Source: Chryseobacterium sp. GVT01B (GTDB taxonomy: Bacteria > Bacteroidota > Bacteroidia > Flavobacteriales > Weeksellaceae). Taken from it: a stretch of 64,000 nt of DNA. Positions 46,379 through 54,181 of this stretch are shown here, piece by piece. Where the stretch lies: positions 1 to 64,000 of the forward strand of contig NZ_JAHXYI010000004.1 in assembly GCF_019970045.1 (NCBI RefSeq), given 5' to 3'. Below the pieces are notes generated by a model, which saw only the letters and a program-made list of their open reading frames with translations, did no database searches and was not told the DNA's origin. A program made the position numbers and the translations under genes. Within the stretch, counting starts at the first letter, position 1. Every line of letters begins with the position of its first letter.

Positions 46379-47029
46379 ATGGTTGATAACGCATTCGCTG
46401 TAAGTAAATTTGGCTTTTTAGGAGCCGATTTTTTATCTGAGCTGGAAAAGCATGCTGTTGCAGTTGATATAAAAGCAAAAACTGAAATCATAAGAGAAGG
46501 GCAGAAAAATAAGTTTGTCCCTTTCCTTATAAAAGGCTCTATCAAGGTTTTTACCCTTAATGATGGAAGAGAACTGATCTACTACTATATTAAGCCTAAA
46601 GATAGCTGCCTTATGACCTTTTCATCTATTCTGACTGATTATATCAGCAGGGTGTATGCTATTGCTGAAGAAGACTCGGAAGCTATTCTTATTCCCGTTT
46701 CTGTAATGCATGATTGGCTGATAAAATTCCCGGAAATCAATAAACTGTTTTATCATGAATATGACCGCAGATTCTCAGAAGTGATGAATATGGTAAATGA
46801 TGCAGTGTTCCACAGGCTGGATAAAAGAGTCCTGAATTACATCAAACAGCAGATTTCATCCACAGGAAACAATCCTATTAAGATCACCCATCGTGAAATT
46901 GCCAACAGTTTGGGAACTTCCAGAGAAGTGGTGAGCAGAGTTTTGAAAAAAATTGAAAGCGAAGGTGAAATTATTCAAACTAAAGAAGGAATGAAAGTTC
47001 CTGTAAATGAAAATGTTAGAATAATCTAA
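46379..47029 (+). CDS. Crp/Fnr-family transcriptional regulator
   Basis: The 216-residue regulator has an N-terminal cyclic-nucleotide-binding-like beta roll (about residues 20-120: IIREGQKNKFVPFLIKGSIKVFTL). A C-terminal winged helix carries the HTH THREIANSLGTSREVVSRVLKKIE. No Cys cluster of the oxygen-sensing Fnr type is seen (the beta roll has a single Cys, in DSCLM), and the residues that contact cAMP in Crp are not evident. The signal is therefore unknown. Five genes for envelope proteins follow on the same strand after a 125-base gap, and the regulator may control them. Confidence 0.88.
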   Translation: MVDNAFAVSKFGFLGADFLSELEKHAVAVDIKAKTEIIREGQKNKFVPFLIKGSIKVFTLNDGRELIYYYIKPKDSCLMTFSSILTDYISRVYAIAEEDSEAILIPVSVMHDWLIKFPEINKLFYHEYDRRFSEVMNMVNDAVFHRLDKRVLNYIKQQISSTGNNPIKITHREIANSLGTSREVVSRVLKKIESEGEIIQTKEGMKVPVNENVRII

Positions 47030-47154
47030 TTCTAATTGTTTGAAAAGCTTATTTCTATCATTGATAAAAACAATTTGGCTGGTGACTTTTATCACCTGTT
47101 TTTGAATTGAGAACTCAATAAGTTTGTTATATCATAATTTAATTCAAATTGTAT

Positions 47155-47997
47155 ATGACGAAAACTCTCTTATTTTTGTCAATATTTTCTTCAGGTCTTG
47201 TCTTTGCACAGGAAGATCTGCTGAAAGATATTGACACGGTGAAAACCAACACAGAAACTTCACAACCCGCCTTTAAAGCACTTCAGATTGTCACGGGACA
47301 ATCCACAAAACTTGCTGCCAAAAAAGAATGGTACATTATCGTTGCTCACAGATTTGGGGACATAAGCGCAGGATTTAAAGACTTTTTCGGTCTGGATCAT
47401 GCCTCTACCAAATTAGGTGTTATCTATGGTATTTCAGATGCAGTATCCGTAAGCCTTTCCAGAGAAACGAATATGAAGACGTTTGAAGGAGCCGTGAAAT
47501 ACAGACTGGTAAGACAAAATGAAAACTTCCCGGTGGATATTGTGGGATACAATGTAATGGGGGCTAATACTGAGCTGGATAAAGATACCTATCCACACCT
47601 TAAATTCAGTGACAGGCTTTCTTATCTTACACAGGCATTAATTTCAAGAAGGTTCAATGATAAGCTTTCATTACAGCTTACTCCATCCTTTGTTCATAAA
47701 AACCTTTACGAACCTACCATTGAAAACAAAAATCAGTTTTTGGCAGGTTTGGGAGGGCGCTACAAAATTTCCAAAAGAGTTTCTGTGAATGCAGAATACT
47801 TTGTGAATTTCGACGATCACAGTTTTTATAAAAACCCACTGTCTTTGGGGGTGGATATAGAAACCGGAGGACATGTGTTCCAGCTTTTATTGACGAACTC
47901 CCAGATAAATTCAGATATCGGATATCTTACCAATGCTACAGGAGCATGGGGGAAAGGACATATTTTCTTTGGGTTTAATCTTTATAGAGTTTTTTAA
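47155..47997 (+). CDS. DUF5777-like outer membrane beta-barrel protein
   Basis: The product of about 280 residues starts MTKTLLFLSIFSSGLVFAQ (signal peptide; the TTG two codons earlier was rejected). It consists of alternating amphipathic beta strands, for example VSVSLSRETNMKTFEGAVKYRL and FNDKLSLQLTPSFVHKN. It ends in an aromatic strand, GHIFFGFNLYRVF, as outer membrane barrels do. The pattern fits the DUF5777 barrel family, which has no established role. The cytochrome gene starts one base after its stop codon. Confidence 0.8.
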   Translation: MTKTLLFLSIFSSGLVFAQEDLLKDIDTVKTNTETSQPAFKALQIVTGQSTKLAAKKEWYIIVAHRFGDISAGFKDFFGLDHASTKLGVIYGISDAVSVSLSRETNMKTFEGAVKYRLVRQNENFPVDIVGYNVMGANTELDKDTYPHLKFSDRLSYLTQALISRRFNDKLSLQLTPSFVHKNLYEPTIENKNQFLAGLGGRYKISKRVSVNAEYFVNFDDHSFYKNPLSLGVDIETGGHVFQLLLTNSQINSDIGYLTNATGAWGKGHIFFGFNLYRVF

Positions 47998-47998
47998 T

Positions 47999-48346
47999 AT
48001 GAAAAAGCTAACATCCTTATTGATAGTGTCGTCAGTAATCATACTGACGGCGTGTGACAGCAGAACTTATGAAGAGATTTCTGATAATACACCAATCACA
48101 GTACCTGTAAAATATACAGCAGATGTAAAACCCATTGTGGATAACAATTGCATTGGCTGTCATTCTGCCAGTGGCTATAAACCTCTCGTTACTTATGATC
48201 AGGTAAAAGACAACATAGACGGAATTCTGGACCGTATCCAAAGACCCAATGGTGATCCGGAGAAAATGCCTAAGGGAGGATCATTGTCCGCAGCTCAGAT
48301 CAATGTTTTCATAAAGTGGAAAGCTGACGGGCTCAATGAAAATTAA
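47999..48346 (+). CDS. c-type cytochrome lipoprotein
   Basis: The product is about 115 residues. MKKLTSLLIVSSVIILTAC gives a lipoprotein signal with lipidated C19. The covalent heme site CIGCH lies at 51-55 and a possible axial ligand M90 is in EKMPKGG. The small size and single heme fit a membrane-tethered electron-transfer protein or a cytochrome-like domain. An in-frame ATG 22 codons upstream would overlap the barrel gene and destroy the lipobox, so the start at 47999 was chosen. It ends 10 bases before the YceI start. Confidence 0.88.
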   Translation: MKKLTSLLIVSSVIILTACDSRTYEEISDNTPITVPVKYTADVKPIVDNNCIGCHSASGYKPLVTYDQVKDNIDGILDRIQRPNGDPEKMPKGGSLSAAQINVFIKWKADGLNEN

Positions 48347-48356
48347 AAAAAATGAT

Positions 48357-48902
48357 ATGAAAAAATTAGCATTATTAAGCGTATTACTGCTTTCTGCCAG
48401 TTACGCTTCAGCACAAAAATACAGTTCTAAGACAGGAAAAGTAACTTTTGAAGCCTCGGTTCCTCTGTTTGATGACATCTTTGCCCAGGATGACAATAAT
48501 GTTGTTATTCTGAACGCGGATAATGGTGAAATGGCATCCGTTTCAACCGTTAAAAACTTTCATTTTAAAACCAAATTAATGGAGGAGCATTTCAATGAGA
48601 GTTATGCTGAATCTGCAAAATACCCGAAAACAACTTTCAAAGGGAAAATTGTCAACTTTGATAAAACAAAACTTACGGCCAGTCCTCAGAAATATACCGT
48701 TCAGGGAACGCTTAACTTTCATGGTGTAGACAAAGCGGTTGCTTCTTCAGCCACATTATATGCAAAAGATGGTAAAATCTATATGCAGGGTGGTTTTGTG
48801 GCTAAACCTGCAGATTATAAAGTGACTATCCCTAAAATGGTTACCAAAAAAGTGGCAGAAAATGTCAACATCGAATACAATTACGTAATGGTAAAACAAT
48901 GA
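48357..48902 (+). CDS. YceI-family lipid-binding protein
   Basis: YceI proteins have a lipocalin-like barrel that binds isoprenoids such as polyprenols or quinone-like molecules in known structures. The 181-residue product has a signal peptide ending ASYASA, then KYSSKTGKVTFEASVP. It contains the family strands AKYPKTTFKGKIVNF, YTVQGTLNFHGVDK and ADYKVTIPKMV. An in-frame ATG at 48336 overlaps the cytochrome gene and is less likely. The stop overlaps the next ATG by four bases. An isoprenoid or quinone ligand next to a cytochrome would fit electron transfer, but this is inference. Confidence 0.88.
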   Translation: MKKLALLSVLLLSASYASAQKYSSKTGKVTFEASVPLFDDIFAQDDNNVVILNADNGEMASVSTVKNFHFKTKLMEEHFNESYAESAKYPKTTFKGKIVNFDKTKLTASPQKYTVQGTLNFHGVDKAVASSATLYAKDGKIYMQGGFVAKPADYKVTIPKMVTKKVAENVNIEYNYVMVKQ

Positions 48903-49423
48903 GAAATCTAATCTTAATTTTAGGACTATTTCTGAGCTCATTGATATTTGCTCAGGAAAAGGCAAAATCAATATTTGATATTGCCAGAAGCGGAACAGTT
49001 CCTGAAGTACAGGAGCTGATGAAACAAAATTCGGATATTATTAATCAGGTGAATGAAAACGGATTCTCTCCCCTTATTTTAGCTTGTTACAGAGGAAATA
49101 TCCCTGTTGCAGAATTTTTAATTACTCACGTTAAAAATATGAATTACGCAAGTGGAGAAGGAACAGCTTTAACGGCTTCTGTTTTTAAAGGAGATAAAAA
49201 TCTTACTCAGAAATTATTAGCGAACAAAGCTGATCCCAATGTGGCAAACAGCAGTGGAGTAACACCATTGATATATGCTGTTCAGTCACAAAACAAAGAA
49301 ATGGTAGAACTGCTGCTAAAGAATAAAGCAAATAAGACATTATCAGATAAACAAGGGAAAACTGTTTTTGAGTATGCATTATTTACTAAAAATCAAGACA
49401 TTATTAACTTATTAAAAAATTGA
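48899..49423 (+). CDS. Exported ankyrin-repeat protein
   Basis: The 174-residue protein has a signal peptide ending LIFAQ and four to five ankyrin repeats. Clear units are NGFSPLILACYRGNIPVAEF, SGVTPLIYAVQSQNKEMVEL and a final GKTVFEYALFTKNQDIINLL. Ankyrin repeats mediate protein binding, and here they would do so in the periplasm. The ATGA overlap with the YceI gene indicates coupled translation. Confidence 0.88.
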   Translation: MRNLILILGLFLSSLIFAQEKAKSIFDIARSGTVPEVQELMKQNSDIINQVNENGFSPLILACYRGNIPVAEFLITHVKNMNYASGEGTALTASVFKGDKNLTQKLLANKADPNVANSSGVTPLIYAVQSQNKEMVELLLKNKANKTLSDKQGKTVFEYALFTKNQDIINLLKN

Positions 49424-49427
49424 CCAT

Positions 49428-50207
49428 ATGAAATTAAAAACTACATTATTATTGATCGGATTTTTTGCTTTTTTTCATGTAAAAAGTCAATATTCGACAG
49501 GAACTGTACCTCTTTTTTCCACACCGGGAGGAGCAGATTTGGCTTATTCAGTTAAGATTGACCTTACCCCTTCTTTAGTTACCCTTACCCTTGTCGGGCC
49601 TTCTACGGGATGGCTGGGAATGGCTTTCAATACAACGAATATGGATGATATAGGGAAAGACGTTGTAATTTTTGATGGAACTAATTTAAGTGACAGAACA
49701 TTTAATGGACAAGGAGTGGTTCCGCCTTTGGATGGAACTCAAAACTGGACTGTAACATCTAATACAGTGGCAGGAAGTGTTCGTACCGTAATCGCTACAA
49801 GAGCTTTAAACACAGGAGATGCTAATGATTATGTTTTTACTGTTCCTCCTGCAGGCCCTTTAAACATTACCTATGGACGTAGATTGTCGAATTTTACGAT
49901 TGGTTATCACGGTTCTAACAGCTGTGGTACTACATCCCTGAGTTTTGGTACTTTAGGTACTAAAGAAACAGCTTCCGAAAGTAAGAAAATGGTTCTTTAT
50001 CCAAACCCGGCGAAAGAAACGGTGAGCTTTAAAAATGCAGATAAAATAAAATCTGTTGATATTTATGAATCTGCCGGAAGAAAAGTAAGATCTGTAAAGC
50101 TTGAGGGAGAAAATATCAGTGTCAGAGATTTAAAATCCGGTACTTATTATTTCGAAATCACTTTAAAAGATGGAACTACATCTTACGAAAAACTGATTAA
50201 AGAATAA
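49428..50207 (+). CDS. DOMON-like T9SS-secreted protein
   Basis: The 259-residue protein has a signal peptide ending HVKSQ. A beta-rich domain (about 20-165) follows with LVGPSTGWLGMAFN, KDVVIFDGTNLSDRTF and NITYGRRLSNF, resembling DOMON domains, which bind heme or sugars in characterised proteins. Residues about 185-259 (VLYPNPAKETVSF to YEKLIKE) are a T9SS type A sorting domain, so it should reach the cell surface. It is last in the five-gene run. A possible heme function fits the neighbouring cytochrome but is not proved. Confidence 0.78.
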   Translation: MKLKTTLLLIGFFAFFHVKSQYSTGTVPLFSTPGGADLAYSVKIDLTPSLVTLTLVGPSTGWLGMAFNTTNMDDIGKDVVIFDGTNLSDRTFNGQGVVPPLDGTQNWTVTSNTVAGSVRTVIATRALNTGDANDYVFTVPPAGPLNITYGRRLSNFTIGYHGSNSCGTTSLSFGTLGTKETASESKKMVLYPNPAKETVSFKNADKIKSVDIYESAGRKVRSVKLEGENISVRDLKSGTYYFEITLKDGTTSYEKLIKE

Positions 50208-50243
50208 TTTTCAGAAAAAACACACCTAAATAATTAGTAATGC

Positions 50244-50277
50244 ATACCCCTGATTTTTCAGGGGTATCATTTTTTCT
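50244..50277 (+). terminator. Terminator after the DOMON-like gene
   Basis: ATACCCCTGA and TCAGGGGTAT form a perfect stem around TTTT and are followed by CATTTTTTC. Confidence 0.85.
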
Positions 50278-50313
50278 TAAGTCCCAATTTCAGGGAGGTT
50301 GCTTTAAAATTCA

Positions 50314-50321
50314 TATATTTG
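50314..50321 (+). promoter_or_regulatory. -7 box of the two-domain acetyltransferase gene
   Basis: TATATTTG matches the consensus 58 bases before the ATG. No well-spaced -33 element is evident. Confidence 0.55.
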
Positions 50322-50379
50322 TGTAGATACGGATTTTTAATAAAAGGCCATCTCTTAGCCTTATAATTTTTTACGACCA

Positions 50380-51225
50380 ATGGAATTTAAAACCTTAGCC
50401 CATATCACAACAGATGAACTTTTATCGGTATTCAATCATTCATTTTCTGACTATGTTGTTCCTTTTCACTTAACGAAAGAAGTACTTGTTTCAAAAATTG
50501 CAGCTGAAAAACTAGATATGAATTTATCCGCCGGAGCATTTGAAGACGGAAAGCTGGTTGGTTTTATTCTACAGTCTGAAAAAGTTGAAAATGGAGAAAA
50601 AATAATCTACAACGGAGGAACAGGAGTCGTTCCGGAAAGCAGAGGTAAAGGATTGGTGAGAAAAATGTATGATTTTATTATTCCTGTTTTAAAGGAAAGA
50701 AATACCAATACATTACTGCTTGAAGTTATTGAAGGAAATCAGCCTGCTATCAGGGCATATGAAAATTTAGGCTTTAGTATTGTCCGAAGATTGCTTTGCT
50801 TTAACGGTAGCATTAAGCAGGGAAAAGATAATGCTGAGGTTTCTATTAAGGATTTGAATGACTTTCAATGGGAAAAATTACGTTCTTTCTGGGATATCGA
50901 ACCTTCATGGCAGGGATCTGTTTTCGTATTGGAGCCTATGCCTGAGAAATATGTGACTTTAGGTGCTTATATTGATGAGAAGCTTGTTGGGTATATTGTT
51001 TATGGTCCTGCAGCGAAAAAAATCTACCAGTTTGCTGTAGATAAAGGTTTCAGAAATCAGGGAATAGGAACGACGCTTTTTAATGCCATTTCGAAAAAAA
51101 ATGGAGGGCAGGCTATTGCATTGAACAATGTAGATGATTCTTCGGAAAACACCAGTAAATTTCTTAGCGAAAGAGCAGGACTGAACAATTGGCTGTCACA
51201 GTTTGAAATGAAAAGACCTATTTAA
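50380..51225 (+). CDS. Tandem GNAT acetyltransferase
   Basis: GNAT enzymes move an acetyl group from acetyl-CoA to an amine. The 281-residue protein holds two GNAT domains. The first has the acetyl-CoA loop VPESRGKGLVRKMYDF near residue 87. The second has AVDKGFRNQGIGTTLFNA near residue 225. Both keep the R-x-x-G-x-G/A pattern. The substrate cannot be inferred. It is transcribed alone from its own promoter. Confidence 0.85.
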   Translation: MEFKTLAHITTDELLSVFNHSFSDYVVPFHLTKEVLVSKIAAEKLDMNLSAGAFEDGKLVGFILQSEKVENGEKIIYNGGTGVVPESRGKGLVRKMYDFIIPVLKERNTNTLLLEVIEGNQPAIRAYENLGFSIVRRLLCFNGSIKQGKDNAEVSIKDLNDFQWEKLRSFWDIEPSWQGSVFVLEPMPEKYVTLGAYIDEKLVGYIVYGPAAKKIYQFAVDKGFRNQGIGTTLFNAISKKNGGQAIALNNVDDSSENTSKFLSERAGLNNWLSQFEMKRPI

Positions 51226-51309
51226 TGAGTTTTAATTTTGATTCAAAAAAAATAATCGCTTTTAATATACTTTTAATCTCTTAAACTTTTCAGGCAGAAG
51301 TATAGGATG

Positions 51310-51317
51310 TAACTTTG
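51310..51317 (+). promoter_or_regulatory. -7 box of the phosphodiesterase gene
   Basis: TAACTTTG lies 18 bases before the ATG and matches TAnnTTTG. Confidence 0.6.
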
Positions 51318-51334
51318 CAGAAAATTTTTAAATA

Positions 51335-52618
51335 ATGAAGCGAGGAATCCATTTTTTACTACTGTTAATTTCCTTTACGGCTTTTGCACAACAGGTAAAT
51401 ATTGATACAGCCCAGGTGGTGATCCCGGGTAGACAAAACAGTACAGAGGCACAGTCTAAACCTTACGTGATTATGATATCTACAGACGGTTTCCGTTATG
51501 ACTATGCTCAGAAATACAATGCTGAAAATCTTTTGAAACTGGCTAATGGCGGTGTAAAAGCTGAAGCCATGATTCCAAGCTATCCAAGTATTACTTTCCC
51601 AAACCACTGGAGCTTAATCACCGGACTTTATCCATCCCATCATGGCTTGATTGATAACTTTTTCTATGATTACAAGAGAAAAGAAGGCTATGCAATGAGC
51701 AGTAAAAAAAATGCTGAGGACGGGAGCTGGTATGGAGGAACTCCACTTTGGGGACTTGCCGAAAAACAGGGAATGGTATCGGCTTCTTTAATGTGGGTAG
51801 GATCTGCCAGTGATGCAGGAGGAATGAGACCTACTTATTATTATCCTTATCATGAAAAATTCACACCTTCAGAAAAAGTAGGAAAAGTAGTGAACTGGCT
51901 GAAGTTACCGGAAGATAAAAGACCTCACTTTATTTCATTATATTTCCCGGAAGTAGATGGAAGCGGACATCATTATGGTCCGGACGCCAAAGAAACAGAA
52001 ACGGCTGTTCATCTGATAGACCAGGCGATTGGTGACCTTGCTCAGAAAGTAAATGAATTAGGATTAAAAAATGTTAACTTTATTTTTGTTTCCGACCACG
52101 GCATGATTAAAGTCGATGGCGGTACACCATTGGAAATTCCGGCTGTGCTTTTTGATAAAAACAGATTTGATTTTTACAATTCTCAAACCCTGTTAAGAGT
52201 TTACGTTAAAAATCCGGATGAGGTAAAAGCAGTTTATAAAGAATTGAAAGCCAGTAAAACAGACGATTACGAAGTATATCTGGATAAAAAGCTTCCCAAA
52301 TACCTGCATTTTGCAACAAGAGATGACAGATACAACAGGATCGGTCAGATTCTTCTGATTCCGAAAGCACCAAAGATTTTCTTGGAAAAAGGTAAAAAGA
52401 CGTCGGTTGGAAAACATGGTTACAACCCTAAAGTTGTTCCGGAAATGAAAGCGACTTTCTTTGCCTGGGGACCTGAATTTAAAAATAATTTGACAATCGG
52501 AGAATTTGCCAATATCAATGTTTATCCTTTGGTTGCTGAAGTTTTAGGATTAAAAATTGATCAGCCTATTGATGGAAAACTGAAAGTTTTAAAAGAAACA
52601 TTGAAAGAGAAAAAATAA
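51335..52618 (+). CDS. Ectonucleotide pyrophosphatase/phosphodiesterase-like enzyme
   Basis: The 427-residue exported enzyme has a signal peptide ending FAQQ and the alkaline-phosphatase-superfamily metal site of the NPP group. D51 is in ISTDGFR, the nucleophile is T87 in PSYPSITFPNHWS, and Asp/His residues lie in FPEVDGSGHHYG, FVSDHGM and GKHGYNP. NPP enzymes hydrolyse phosphodiester or pyrophosphate bonds of nucleotides or lipids using two zinc ions, usually in the periplasm in bacteria. The gene is monocistronic, with a promoter in front and a perfect terminator behind. Confidence 0.9.
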   Translation: MKRGIHFLLLLISFTAFAQQVNIDTAQVVIPGRQNSTEAQSKPYVIMISTDGFRYDYAQKYNAENLLKLANGGVKAEAMIPSYPSITFPNHWSLITGLYPSHHGLIDNFFYDYKRKEGYAMSSKKNAEDGSWYGGTPLWGLAEKQGMVSASLMWVGSASDAGGMRPTYYYPYHEKFTPSEKVGKVVNWLKLPEDKRPHFISLYFPEVDGSGHHYGPDAKETETAVHLIDQAIGDLAQKVNELGLKNVNFIFVSDHGMIKVDGGTPLEIPAVLFDKNRFDFYNSQTLLRVYVKNPDEVKAVYKELKASKTDDYEVYLDKKLPKYLHFATRDDRYNRIGQILLIPKAPKIFLEKGKKTSVGKHGYNPKVVPEMKATFFAWGPEFKNNLTIGEFANINVYPLVAEVLGLKIDQPIDGKLKVLKETLKEKK

Positions 52619-52648
52619 TCTGAGGATTAAAAAATAAAAATTAAAACT

Positions 52649-52688
52649 AGTTTCGGCGCACCAAAGGTGCGCCGAAACTGGTTTTTAT
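52649..52688 (+). terminator. Terminator after the phosphodiesterase gene
   Basis: AGTTTCGGCGCACC and GGTGCGCCGAAACT form a perfect 14-base-pair stem with loop AAA, then GGTTTTTATT. Confidence 0.9.
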
Positions 52689-52738
52689 TATTGACTTAGC
52701 ATTTCCAGTCTTGAACTTTTGTTTCAAGACAAAAGAAA

Positions 52739-53617
52739 TTAAAACTGAGAAGAAAACTCTTTCGCAAAATCTTCCAATTTAACATTTCCTGTAACAGGAG
52801 AACCATGATCAATAAAATCCTTTTGAACAACACCCGTTCTTATTCCTCTTCCCATTTCAACATACAACTTAGCCATATCTTCAGGTAATCCCGCCTGAAG
52901 CATTCCGTTTAAAGAATCTTCATCAGAAAATTCTACCCATGGAAGTTCAGGCTTATTAACAGAAGTACCTAAAACTTTTGCAAAATCGGAAGCTGTTCGT
53001 ACATCACTTACAATATATCTGATGTTGTTGGTATTTTCTTTTTTTACCAATTCTTCAGCTGCGGCTTTGGCAATATCAGTAGGATGTACTACAGGAACTT
53101 CGATATTTGCAGGATAATTACCACCAATGATTCCTGCATTTTGAATCAAAGGGATATCGTTGAAAAAGTTATTATAAAAATATCCGGCTCTTAAAAAAGT
53201 AAAAGAAGTGTTCTCTACTTCATTATATATTTTTTCAATATTGTGGAGACCTGCGATTGGGCCGTTTTCTACAGGAGATTCTGCTCCAACACTGCTTAGC
53301 ATTACAGCTCTTTTTACGTTAGCATTTTTTAAAGCTTCAGCATAATTTTTTCCTGCATTGGTTGTGTTTTCCACAATCTTATCCGGGCTGATAGCTGGAG
53401 GTGTCATTACAAAAACAGCGTCCGCACCTTCAAATGTATGAGCCAAAAAGTTAACATCCGTGATAGAACCTATTGCTGGAGTTGCTCCCAGAGATTCAAT
53501 ATCCTGCTTTCTTGCATCGCTGCTGCTTACTACGGTAATAGTATGTCCTTCAGAAATTAATTGTTGTGCTAGTGGTTTAGCTACATTTCCTAATGATCCT
53601 GTGATTACGATTTTCAT
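52739..53617 (-). CDS. NmrA-like NAD(P)-binding oxidoreductase
   Basis: The 292-residue protein starts MKIVITGSLGNVAKPLAQ, a Rossmann nucleotide-binding motif of the atypical short-chain dehydrogenase / NmrA type. It continues with VFVMTPPAI and KRAVMLSSVGAES, as in quinone-reductase-like QorB relatives. The classical YxxxK catalytic pair is not obvious. It is transcribed divergently from an HxlR-type regulator, a common pairing in which the regulator represses a reductase gene and responds to electrophiles or quinones. A longer frame to 53713 runs into the regulator's promoter and was rejected. Confidence 0.85.
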   Translation of the reverse strand: MKIVITGSLGNVAKPLAQQLISEGHTITVVSSSDARKQDIESLGATPAIGSITDVNFLAHTFEGADAVFVMTPPAISPDKIVENTTNAGKNYAEALKNANVKRAVMLSSVGAESPVENGPIAGLHNIEKIYNEVENTSFTFLRAGYFYNNFFNDIPLIQNAGIIGGNYPANIEVPVVHPTDIAKAAAEELVKKENTNNIRYIVSDVRTASDFAKVLGTSVNKPELPWVEFSDEDSLNGMLQAGLPEDMAKLYVEMGRGIRTGVVQKDFIDHGSPVTGNVKLEDFAKEFSSQF

Positions 53618-53650
53618 ATGTAAATATTTTTTTATTTCTGAGAACAAAGT

Positions 53651-53658
53651 TATATTTG
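53651..53658 (+). promoter_or_regulatory. -7 box of the HxlR-type gene
   Basis: TATATTTG lies 42 bases before the regulator ATG and overlaps the inverted repeat at 53656-53679. Confidence 0.6.
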
Positions 53659-53679
53659 TACTTACTTTTATACAAGTAC
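53656..53679. promoter_or_regulatory. Inverted-repeat operator candidate
   Basis: TTGTA and TACAA are separated by ten bases (53656-53675). GTACTT at 53658-53663 and AAGTAC at 53674-53679 form an overlapping pair. The element sits between two divergent genes and overlaps the regulator's own promoter, as expected for an autoregulated HxlR-type repressor site. Confidence 0.55.
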
Positions 53680-53699
53680 TTACCCTAAAGTATGTAGAT

Positions 53700-54128
53700 A
53701 TGACAGCAATCAAAGAAAGTTCAACTATTCAGGAAAACAGAAAGACGGTACAGGATTGTCCCGTAATGTACGTTATGGAAAGAATTGGAGGATTCTGGAA
53801 ACCTATTATTCTTTTTAATCTTTCCACAGGCGAAAAAAGATACAGCGAATTGAAAAAAGCAATTCCTGCCGTAACGGAAAAAATGCTCATTCAGCATCTG
53901 AAACAGTTGGAAACAGACGGATTAATTATCAGAACAGCAAAACCTGTAGTACCTCCTCATGTCACCTATAAGTTGAGTGATGCAGGTAATGAGCTGGCTC
54001 CCGTTATTGATGCAATGGCTGCATGGGCTTTTCAGGATATGGAAAGAAATGATATCAAATGTGCTGAAGGAAACAGATTTATACCAAATCAGGCTCAGAA
54101 TACATTTAGCCAAAATCTTAAAAAATAA
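53700..54128 (+). CDS. HxlR-family transcriptional regulator
   Basis: The 142-residue protein has the HxlR winged helix with CPVMYVMERIGGFWKPIIL at residues 20-38, then RYSELKKAIPAVTEKMLIQ and HVTYKLSDAGNEL. C20 aligns with the conserved Cys that senses electrophiles or diamide in the YodB/HypR members of the family. The preferred start is the ATG at 53700, because the frame upstream lies on the divergent gene. It likely controls the neighbouring NmrA-like gene. A small hairpin follows. Confidence 0.9.
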   Translation: MTAIKESSTIQENRKTVQDCPVMYVMERIGGFWKPIILFNLSTGEKRYSELKKAIPAVTEKMLIQHLKQLETDGLIIRTAKPVVPPHVTYKLSDAGNELAPVIDAMAAWAFQDMERNDIKCAEGNRFIPNQAQNTFSQNLKK

Positions 54129-54132
54129 AAAC

Positions 54133-54159
54133 ATGCGCTTCAATCCGAAGCGCATATTT
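54133..54159. terminator. Terminator between the HxlR gene and the alcohol dehydrogenase gene
   Basis: ATGCGCTTC and GAAGCGCAT form a nine-base-pair stem with AT-rich flanks between convergent genes. Confidence 0.7.
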
Positions 54160-54181
54160 TCGTTACTATTCTCCAGAAGAA

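Noticed and set aside
53618-53713. N-terminal extension of the NmrA-like gene
   Set aside because: It would cover the divergent promoter and the operator candidate and precedes an excellent Rossmann-motif start at 53617.
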